Below, one piece after another: positions 1 to 5,575 of a DNA stretch of 6,029 nucleotides (position 1 is its first letter; the number at the start of each line of letters is the position of its first letter). Position numbers and translations under genes: made by a program. This DNA is from an uncultured Arcanobacterium sp. Its GTDB lineage: Bacteria; Actinomycetota; Actinomycetes; Actinomycetales; Actinomycetaceae. The DNA lies in contig NZ_CAMXYE010000082.1 in the NCBI RefSeq assembly GCF_947253055.1, positions 1-6,029 on the forward strand, in the 5' to 3' direction. The notes beneath the pieces are model-generated. The model saw nothing but the letters and a program-made list of their open reading frames with translations. It was not told the origin of the DNA and searched no databases.

Positions 1-2
1 CT

Positions 3-827
3 GGGAATGCCGCCAGCTCGGTATCTTATGCTATCTGTGGTCTGCCCACTTCCCTAATTACGGTATCTATCGCGACGGCAATGTTTACCCGCCTAGCCAA
101 AGCAGCGCGGCAGCGTAATTACCAAATCATGCGCAAGCAAGCCGCCTATACGGTAAATACCATCTCTGCTTTTAATTTCTTAGCACTCTCCCTAATTATT
201 ACTTTAGCTTTCCCCGTTTCCCGCGTCTTTGTGCCGGCCGGCTCGACTGGCGAAATTGCTTCTCTCGCCCACGTAATTATTCCGATGAGCTTTAGCTTGC
301 TCGGCACCGGCGTCACAATCGTTTATAACCGCGTTTGCTATTCATTAAACGATATGCGCGGGGCTTTCTTTATGGCATTACCCGGGCAAGTCATCATGAT
401 AGTGGGATATCTGTTATGCTCCTTCCTTCCTCCTACTCATACCGTAAGCGGTGTGGGAGTAGTTATGAGCCTCTCCACCGCCACTACCGGAATATTGCTG
501 ATTCTCTATTCGCGAAAGCTCCTCCGCCATATTTACGGTCGCGATATTTTATGGGCACATCTAAAACTCGCTCTGGTTGCTTTACTCATCACCATCCCGG
601 GAGTTCTCGCTATTCATGCGGTGGGGACAGAGAAAGTTACCGGGAGCTTCCTGGCGGCAGTCGGCACGATTTTGGTGGTGACGCCGATAATGGGCACAGT
701 TTTCTTACTGCTGTTAAAACTTTTCCGCGTACGCGAATTACGCTCTATTTTACAGGCTTTAGCTATGGTGGCTGGCAAACTAGGATTGAAGAGCTTAGCG
801 GCGCGCATTTCTGATTCAGATTCCTAA
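3..827 (+). CDS. murJ: Lipid II flippase MurJ (MviN family), 5'-truncated by the window edge
   Basis: C-terminal 274 residues of a MurJ/MviN-type membrane protein of the MOP exporter superfamily, which flips lipid II across the cytoplasmic membrane for peptidoglycan synthesis. The frame is open from base 3 and already reads the family segment 'LPTSLITVSIATAMFTRLA' (close to the usual lPh.li.vsiaTalfprl). The ATG at 81 therefore lies inside this motif and is not the true start; the gene begins outside the window. After this motif come about six hydrophobic segments separated by short basic loops, which fits transmembrane helices 9-14 of a 14-helix MurJ. The protein ends in a short amphipathic tail (ending DSDS), so it lacks the long cytoplasmic pseudokinase extension found on mycobacterial MurJ. 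The stop lies inside a degenerate heptamer repeat. The downstream FemX-like and D-amino acid ligase-like genes fit a peptidoglycan role. The family is confident; flippase activity is known for the family and not shown here. Confidence 0.92.
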   Translation, partial: GNAASSVSYAICGLPTSLITVSIATAMFTRLAKAARQRNYQIMRKQAAYTVNTISAFNFLALSLIITLAFPVSRVFVPAGSTGEIASLAHVIIPMSFSLLGTGVTIVYNRVCYSLNDMRGAFFMALPGQVIMIVGYLLCSFLPPTHTVSGVGVVMSLSTATTGILLILYSRKLLRHIYGRDILWAHLKLALVALLITIPGVLAIHAVGTEKVTGSFLAAVGTILVVTPIMGTVFLLLLKLFRVRELRSILQALAMVAGKLGLKSLAARISDSDS

Positions 828-867
828 TTCCGGTTCCTAATTCCTGATTCCTGATTCTTGATTTCTA
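807..867. repeat. Degenerate ATTCCTG heptamer tandem array across the murJ stop codon
   Basis: About nine head-to-tail units of 6-7 bases related to ATTCCTG: ATTTCTG, ATTCAG, ATTCCTA, ATTCCGG, TTCCTA, ATTCCTG, ATTCCTG, ATTCTTG and ATTTCTA. The best two units are identical and adjacent (840-853). The array supplies the last MurJ codons (ISDSDS) and the TAA at 825-827, then continues about 40 bases into the gap. It has no dyad symmetry, so it is not a terminator. It looks like a decayed short tandem repeat created by slippage. No function is claimed. Confidence 0.7.
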
Positions 868-936
868 AAACTACAGCTTTGAACTGGATAAACACTGCCA
901 GATGCGTGTCTGACCTCCTTTCTTCTTTATCTTCGA

Positions 937-942
937 TACACT
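937..942 (+). promoter_or_regulatory. Probable -10 element (TACACT) for leaderless expression of the FemX-like gene
   Basis: TACACT fits the actinobacterial TANNNT -10 pattern and ends six bases before the GTG at 949, so transcription would be expected to begin at or next to the start codon. No purine-rich Shine-Dalgarno is visible in the 30 bases before that GTG. The -35 is poor: the best match is CTGACC (910-915), with a 21-base spacer. Read-through from murJ is also possible because I see no terminator hairpin in the 828-948 gap. Confidence 0.45.
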
Positions 943-948
943 TACGGT

Positions 949-1950
949 GTGCTTTTAAATTTGGAAGATACGGAAAAAGCGCAAGAATTGCGCCAGTTTA
1001 TTGCTGATTCTCCCCACAGTGCGCTCACGCAAACTTTTGGCTGGGCAAAAGTAAAAAACAATTGGCAGCCACACTATTTTTATCTAGAAGAAGCCGGCAA
1101 AATCACCGCGGCTCTCTCTGTGCTCTCTATCTACGATAAAACGATTGACGGCCGGTTTTTCTACGCTCCCCGCGGGCCCGTCTGCGCCTTAGAAGATATA
1201 GAGCGAGTAGCAGAACTTCTGGAAGAAGCTAGCGCCTATGCCCGCGCGCACGGCGGCTTCTTATTGCGGGTAGATCCGGAAATAGGAGAAAATTCAGAGC
1301 TAGAGGAGCTATATAGCCAACGTGGCTACTATTTTCAGAAAGATCACGGCGCCACCTCCCAGCCTCTACAAAGCCTCGTGCTAGATTTTACCGAGCATGG
1401 CTACCAAGATGCGGAAGAAATTCTCAATTCTCTCTCCAAGAGCACCCGTAAGACGGTACGCCGTTCTTATCGTCTAGGCATCAGCAATCACGTAGGAAGC
1501 CGCGCTGATTTACCGGAGTTTTATCGCATTTTAGAAGTCATGAATAAGTACCACGGTATTACCTACCGGCCGTACGACTATTTTGAACGCCTCTATGATG
1601 CTTTTTCTGATAATGTGCGCTTGAGTTTCTCGATGTATGAAGGAGAAGCTATTGCCACTTCCCTATTGGTAATGCACGGCAATAGAGCCTTTGCCATGTA
1701 CGGAGCAGATACCCATGAATATAATTTAGGCCAGAGCTATCAAATCAATTTTGAAGAAATTAAATTCGCTTTCGAAAATGGCTACCGCTATTACGATATG
1801 GGTGGAATTTTTTCGACCGACGAAACAGATGGCCTCTATCTTTTTAAGCGGAAATTCACTGCCGACGGAGTAGTGAATTGGATTGGGAATCTAGATATTC
1901 CGCTCGATGTGGCGAAGTATGAACAATTTACGCAGCGAAAAAAGGCTTAG
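949..1950 (+). CDS. FemX/MurM-type peptidoglycan bridge aminoacyltransferase (FemABX family)
   Basis: A 333-residue cytoplasmic or membrane-peripheral enzyme of the FemABX family. These enzymes move an L-amino acid from aminoacyl-tRNA onto the third residue of the peptidoglycan stem peptide, or onto a growing cross-bridge. Family marks in order: 'TQTFGWAKVK' near residues 27-36, 'FYAPRGPV' at 71-78, the basic stretch SKSTRKTVRRSYRLG at 163-177, 'YYDMGG' at 281-286, and 'GLYLFKRKF' at 295-303. The length matches the compact FemX type. I see no long coiled-coil arm such as FemA and FemB carry between the two GNAT-like halves. The start is the GTG at 949: a stop lies upstream in frame (889-891) and no ATG, GTG or TTG lies between. 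There is no ribosome site, so the gene is probably leaderless. It is 8 bases from the next gene and downstream of murJ, which supports a cell-wall role. The amino acid transferred (for example Lys, Orn, Ala, Ser or Gly) cannot be read from the sequence. Confidence 0.88.
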   Translation: MLLNLEDTEKAQELRQFIADSPHSALTQTFGWAKVKNNWQPHYFYLEEAGKITAALSVLSIYDKTIDGRFFYAPRGPVCALEDIERVAELLEEASAYARAHGGFLLRVDPEIGENSELEELYSQRGYYFQKDHGATSQPLQSLVLDFTEHGYQDAEEILNSLSKSTRKTVRRSYRLGISNHVGSRADLPEFYRILEVMNKYHGITYRPYDYFERLYDAFSDNVRLSFSMYEGEAIATSLLVMHGNRAFAMYGADTHEYNLGQSYQINFEEIKFAFENGYRYYDMGGIFSTDETDGLYLFKRKFTADGVVNWIGNLDIPLDVAKYEQFTQRKKA

Positions 1951-1958
1951 GCGCGGAT

Positions 1959-3173
1959 ATGAAAAATACGGAAAAAATTTTGCCAATTATTTTAGGCACC
2001 GATGAGAATTCTTATACAATTGCCCGCAGTTTCCACGCTGCTTTTGGGGAAAAAGTAGTGGTGTGTGGAGCCGGTATTCTATTGCCTTTTTATAAAAGTA
2101 AAATCGCAGATATCTACACAGATGAGAATTTCTCCAGCGATGGGCGCATATTTAGCGATTTATTGAATTCGGTGTACGAAAAGTATCGAGAAAAAGCCGA
2201 AAAATTTATGCTTTTCGGGCCGACTGAAGAATATCTCAAACTTCTCTACACTAATTTAGAGAATTTAGATTTCACTCCCTTACTTCCCTATCCGGAAAAA
2301 GAGCTCGGCATTGCTTTGATGGATAAAAATTATTTCTATGGGCGGATGGAAGAATGCGGAGTGGAGATTCCCCGTACGCGCGTGGCGAACGCCGAAAATT
2401 ATCGAGATGTGCTCTGGGAGGCGAAGCTTTTTATAAAAGCAGCCGATTACGAACTCTTTAATTCCTATGATTTTCCGCAAAAACATAAGGGATTTTTGGC
2501 AGAAAATGCCCAAGAAGCTCAAGATTATCTAGCGGCCGTCTACTCTAGTGGTTTTTCGGGTGAGATGCTTGTACAGACCTATATTGCTGGTTCTAATAGG
2601 CAGGAGTATTCCGTCAATGGTTATCGCCGGCAAGATGGAGAATGCATTTTCGTGCAGGCGCGTAGCATTCTCACCGACCAACGCCCCATGTGGGTGGGGA
2701 ACCATCTTCTTCTCACCGATAGCTATCGCCGCGATTTATATCCCCTTTGCCAGCGGGCATTAGAAAGTCTGGGCTACTATGGATTCTTTAACTTTGATTT
2801 CAAAGTAGATGCCCACACTGATAAGCCATATATGCTGGAATTAAATACTCGCCTCGGGCGCAGTTTTTATTATGCGAACCTCAATGGAGTTAATTTTATT
2901 GAACAGGCTGTGCGCGATTTTCAGGGCGCCGAAGTAACCCCTATAGAACGCCGACCCTTTAATTGGATTACCGCCACCCGCAGCGCCGTGGAGAAAATGC
3001 TCAGCGGAGAAGATTTAGCATATTTCCAAGCTCCAGATCGCTATGCCAATACGGGAAATGCTCTCGACTACCAGGTAGATTCTAACCCCCTGCGTACAAC
3101 GCGCATCGCCGGGCATCGGAAAAAATTAGGGGAAATTTTACCAGCGGCGGCGCAGGCAAATACGGGTATGTAG
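1959..3173 (+). CDS. ATP-grasp ligase resembling D-aspartate ligase Asl(fm); probable D-amino acid addition to a peptidoglycan bridge
   Basis: A 404-residue ATP-grasp protein. The best remembered match is the Enterococcus faecium D-aspartate ligase, about 430 residues, which uses ATP to couple D-Asp to the lysine of the peptidoglycan precursor. Shared features run along the whole length: an N-terminal 'PIILGTDENSYTIARSF' (residues 9-25; PILLGSDMNVYGMARSF in the enterococcal enzyme), 'EMLVQTYIAG' at 202-211, 'GFFNFDFK' at 275-282, then ELNTRLGRS (294-302) and 'NLNGVNF' (307-313). D280, E294 and N296 stand where ATP-grasp enzymes bind the magnesium of ATP, and R298 follows in the same motif. 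The ATG lies 8 bases after the FemX-like stop, with only a weak upstream purine run, so translation is probably coupled in one transcript. The 3' end overlaps the opposing gene by 36 bases. The ATP-grasp fold is certain; the D-acid substrate (D-Asp, D-Glu or another) is inference from similarity and context. Confidence 0.82.
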   Translation: MKNTEKILPIILGTDENSYTIARSFHAAFGEKVVVCGAGILLPFYKSKIADIYTDENFSSDGRIFSDLLNSVYEKYREKAEKFMLFGPTEEYLKLLYTNLENLDFTPLLPYPEKELGIALMDKNYFYGRMEECGVEIPRTRVANAENYRDVLWEAKLFIKAADYELFNSYDFPQKHKGFLAENAQEAQDYLAAVYSSGFSGEMLVQTYIAGSNRQEYSVNGYRRQDGECIFVQARSILTDQRPMWVGNHLLLTDSYRRDLYPLCQRALESLGYYGFFNFDFKVDAHTDKPYMLELNTRLGRSFYYANLNGVNFIEQAVRDFQGAEVTPIERRPFNWITATRSAVEKMLSGEDLAYFQAPDRYANTGNALDYQVDSNPLRTTRIAGHRKKLGEILPAAAQANTGM

Positions 3174-5333
3174 TTCTTCGCTTTGCCCACCTACGTGGCG
3201 AATTCCTGCCTCTTCTACAGCTAATTGGGTGCGATAGTAGCGGAGAGCAGCGCGGAGGCGAGTTTCTTCGCTCTCGAGGAAAAAATAGCGTTCATTTACG
3301 GCCGCTTGCAGGTCTTCCACCGCGCTAGCAGCAGCGGCAGACTTCGGAGCTTCGTCAATATTTGCAGCAGGGCCTAAGTTAGGGGCACTATCTGCCGCCG
3401 GAGCAAGCGCCGGAGAAGTCACTATCTCTAAAAAGTGGGCACCAGCGCGGCAAGCAGCAATACGCGCTGCCTCATGAGCCCGGATATGGTCTGGATGTCC
3501 ATAGGTGCCCGCATTGTCATAGGAAATTACCCACTTAATATTCTGATCTTTTATTAGCGCTTCAATATCTGCAGCGCTTTCCAGCAAAGAGGCAGCGGTA
3601 AAAGATTGGCGATCGTTATCTAAACTAGCGCCTGCTCGATCTTTACTCACCCAGCGCATCCCCGAATCACGATAACGGCGGGGAGGAAGCCCCGCTGCAC
3701 GGGCCGGAGGCATTCCGAGAAAATAGTGAGAAATTTTTTCTCCCGCACCGAGCTCTGCTAAAGCTGCGAGGAGCTCTTCTTCCCGCACCTGCGTCAGCTC
3801 TTCTTCGCTCAGCCCTTCGTAGCCACTTTCGGGGCGAATTTCTCCTTTTTCCCCGCGTGTAGCGGTGAGAACTCCCAGAAAAGAATCAGTATTGTTTTTC
3901 TTTCGTTCTTTGCTTAGAGCACTTAATAAGGCGCCGGTCGAAATAGTATCGTCATCAGGATGAGCATGCACGAAAAGCACATTCTCCGCAGCTAATTGGG
4001 TAAGCTCAGGCACTGGGGCTTTTTCCGGATGAAGTTTCTGCATATTTTGACTATTACAACGCAGATCCATAAAAGCACGCGCTTCTTCGTAAAGGATACG
4101 CAATCTATGCGCCGATTCTTTCCAGGAATGCGCCAAGGCATATTTACGCCCGCGCGCGCCCAGCTCTGCCGCCACCTGCGGATGGGTAATTAGATAGTTT
4201 ATCTGCGCCGCCCAATCTGCTGGGTTGCGCGATTCTAAAAGTAGTCCCGTTTTTTCATTGCGCACTGATTCCCGCAATCCTCCCACGTCTGCCGCTATTA
4301 CCGGCACGCCGCTCGCCGCTGCTTCCAGCGCGACTAAGCCATAAGTTTCGGAGTAGGAGGGAATCAGCAATCCGCGGGCGCCGCGCATAAAACTCGCTAT
4401 TTCTTCTGCGGGGCGGGCGCCAAGGAATTTTATTTCTTCGCTAAGATCTAAGCGACGCACGAGTTCGTGCATTTTTTCGGCATATCCGGGAGAATCCGAA
4501 GCTTCTCCTCCGGCAATATAAAGATGTGGGCGCTTTGGAAGCGGAATTTCTGCCCAAGTACGGATAGCTAATTCAATCCCTTTTAGGGGCTGCAAGCGAG
4601 CGGCGAGTAAAAAGTAGTCTTTTTTATCCGACTGAGCAGACTCATCTACCTGATTCTGTTTATCTGGCAGTGCCGATTTCGGATATGGCGTAAATTTTTC
4701 GGTATCTACGCCCGGATGCACGATGCGGATACGCTCTGGAAACCCTTCTAAACGCCGCACCACGGTATCAGCTTCAGCCTGCGATACGGCGGCGATTATA
4801 TCAGCATGTTGCGCAAGGTATTTTTCTGCCGCTGGGCGTGCCGCTGCTTCTGCGCGCTCCCCCAATTCTAGAGCTGATTCTAAGCTGGGAGCGGCAATGG
4901 AATGATAGGAAACCACGTGTGGAATATAGGCAATATTTTCCCAGCGTTTTCCCCCATTTTTTGCTAGTAATTCGAGAACTTCCAGAGCCGCTATACCACT
5001 CATCCAATGCTGAGAGTGCAGCACATCCCACGGATCTGCATTTTCTAAAAACTGCGCTAAGGCGGTAGAAAATTCAGAAATAAATTGGGGAAGTTCCCCT
5101 TTCGGATAACTGCGCGGAGCACCAGCGGGAAGGAAATGCAGGCGGAGCCGCGGAGCTATTTCAAAACTTCCTCTCTCATCTGGCGCACTAGAGCGTGTAT
5201 ATATATCGACTTCGTCGCCGCCGGCTGCTAATTCGCGCGTTTGCCCAGCTACTGTTATATTCATTCCTCCTACTTCTCCGGAACCGGGAGAAGCAAAAGG
5301 ATTAGTATGATAGCAAATTATTCCAATTTTCAT
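3138..5333 (-). CDS. mshA-mshB: MshA-like GT4 glycosyltransferase fused to MshB-like PIG-L zinc deacetylase
   Basis: One 731-residue soluble protein with two enzymes. Residues 1-420 are a GT-B retaining glycosyltransferase of family GT4 with MshA marks: SGEVGGMN (18-25), HSQHWMSG (106-113), 'HPGVDTEKF' (206-214), the sugar-nucleotide residues R246 and K251 in 'ARLQPLKG', and the E329-x7-E337 motif in 'SETYGLVALE'. MshA makes GlcNAc-inositol phosphate from UDP-GlcNAc. After a linker (421-446), residues 450-730 form a PIG-L/LmbE deacetylase: HPDDD (458-462, usually HPDDE), RYRDSGM (553-559, typical of MshB rather than Mca) and YGHPDH (611-616). By comparison with MshB, H458, D461 and H616 should bind zinc and D460 should be the base. 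A Pro/Ala-rich insert sits at 641-672. The ATG at 5333 has a short GGTGA ribosome site four bases upstream and an extended -10 promoter. Separate MshA (about 450-480 residues) and MshB (about 300) are the norm. No mshC or mshD is visible here, so a mycothiol role is likely but unproven. Confidence 0.85.
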   Translation of the reverse strand: MKIGIICYHTNPFASPGSGEVGGMNITVAGQTRELAAGGDEVDIYTRSSAPDERGSFEIAPRLRLHFLPAGAPRSYPKGELPQFISEFSTALAQFLENADPWDVLHSQHWMSGIAALEVLELLAKNGGKRWENIAYIPHVVSYHSIAAPSLESALELGERAEAAARPAAEKYLAQHADIIAAVSQAEADTVVRRLEGFPERIRIVHPGVDTEKFTPYPKSALPDKQNQVDESAQSDKKDYFLLAARLQPLKGIELAIRTWAEIPLPKRPHLYIAGGEASDSPGYAEKMHELVRRLDLSEEIKFLGARPAEEIASFMRGARGLLIPSYSETYGLVALEAAASGVPVIAADVGGLRESVRNEKTGLLLESRNPADWAAQINYLITHPQVAAELGARGRKYALAHSWKESAHRLRILYEEARAFMDLRCNSQNMQKLHPEKAPVPELTQLAAENVLFVHAHPDDDTISTGALLSALSKERKKNNTDSFLGVLTATRGEKGEIRPESGYEGLSEEELTQVREEELLAALAELGAGEKISHYFLGMPPARAAGLPPRRYRDSGMRWVSKDRAGASLDNDRQSFTAASLLESAADIEALIKDQNIKWVISYDNAGTYGHPDHIRAHEAARIAACRAGAHFLEIVTSPALAPAADSAPNLGPAANIDEAPKSAAAASAVEDLQAAVNERYFFLESEETRLRAALRYYRTQLAVEEAGIRHVGGQSEELHTRICLRRRW

Positions 5334-5351
5334 GCGTTCACCAGCGTCTAT

Positions 5352-5360
5352 ATTATATCA
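5352..5360 (-). promoter_or_regulatory. Extended -10 promoter for the MshA-MshB fusion gene
   Basis: Read on the minus strand, this is TGATATAAT: a perfect TATAAT preceded by TG one base upstream, the extended -10 form. The expected transcription start is near 5345, which gives a 5' leader of about a dozen bases carrying GGTGA (5338-5342) before the ATG at 5333. The -35 region (about 5375-5380, ATATAC) is weak, as is common for extended -10 promoters. Confidence 0.65.
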
Positions 5361-5370
5361 GAGCGATATA
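5354..5370. promoter_or_regulatory. Inverted repeat TATATC-N5-GATATA over the fusion-gene promoter; possible operator
   Basis: A perfect six-base dyad with a five-base centre (AGAGC) covers most of the -10 hexamer and the start of the spacer of the minus-strand promoter. A repressor bound here would block it. The arms are AT-rich and short, so chance is a real alternative, and I do not recognise the regulator. Confidence 0.3.
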
Positions 5371-5515
5371 TTAAGTATATGAGGTGGATGGGGTAAATAC
5401 GCTGCTGCTGGGGAATTTAACCGCCGCCCCGGAGGTGCCAGCTGTATATTGGCGGTGATTTCTTTTTGCACAGCTTCCCTCCCCCTGCTCTTTCTTTATA
5501 TTCTACCTTCTCTGC

Positions 5516-5543
5516 TTTACGGATGGATTATTTGCTTTAGAAT
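5516..5543 (+). promoter_or_regulatory. Probable ndh promoter (TTTACG, 16-base spacer, TAGAAT)
   Basis: The -35-like TTTACG (5516-5521) matches TTGACA at four of six positions. The -10-like TAGAAT (5538-5543) matches TATAAT at five of six. The 16-base spacer is acceptable for a housekeeping sigma factor. The start of transcription would be near 5550, leaving a leader of about 26 bases that includes the ribosome site. TATATT at 5497-5502 is a second, less well-supported -10 candidate. Confidence 0.45.
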
Positions 5544-5564
5544 TAGGAGTTAGTAGCAGTTTTC

Positions 5565-5571
5565 GAGGAGG
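5565..5571 (+). promoter_or_regulatory. Strong Shine-Dalgarno (GAGGAGG) fixing the GTG start of ndh
   Basis: GAGGAGG is a near-perfect anti-16S match four bases before the GTG at 5576. It is the only strong ribosome site in the window and decides this start over later GTG codons such as the one at codon 7. Confidence 0.8.
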
Positions 5572-5575
5572 AAAA

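Larger units (their letters stand above)
5371..5575. other. Remainder of the divergent intergenic region between the fusion gene and ndh
   Basis: No convincing gene lies here; the only open frames are very short or lie antisense across the ndh start. Visible structure includes a GCTGCTGCTG run (5401-5410), a six-base inverted repeat ACCGCC / GGCGGT (5420-5425 and 5451-5456, 25 bases apart), and a C/T-rich tract from about 5458 to 5518. The ndh promoter and ribosome site follow. Confidence 0.6.

Noticed and set aside
614..808. A 64-codon antisense open frame at the murJ end
   Set aside because: It is antisense to hydrophobic MurJ helices, with no recognisable motif or ribosome site.
335..814. 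A 159-codon plus-strand open frame inside murJ
   Set aside because: It lies wholly within the MurJ coding region in another frame, its translation is rich in Arg, Ser, Tyr and His without domain features, and the MurJ frame has clear family motifs.
895..915. A possible terminator hairpin between murJ and the FemX-like gene
   Set aside because: The only stem is four base pairs (CAGA/TCTG) and is not GC-rich enough to act as an intrinsic terminator.
2280..2522. An 80-codon antisense open frame in the ATP-grasp gene
   Set aside because: The sense frame carries a full-length conserved protein; the antisense translation shows no family features.
4801..5068. Overlapping open frames on both strands within the glycosyltransferase domain
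   Set aside because: They are by-products of the long real minus-strand gene and its composition; none has a supported start or motif.
5435..5458. A seven-codon GTG open frame in the intergenic region as an upstream peptide
   Set aside because: It has no ribosome site at proper spacing, lies before the proposed ndh transcript start, and is too short to support.
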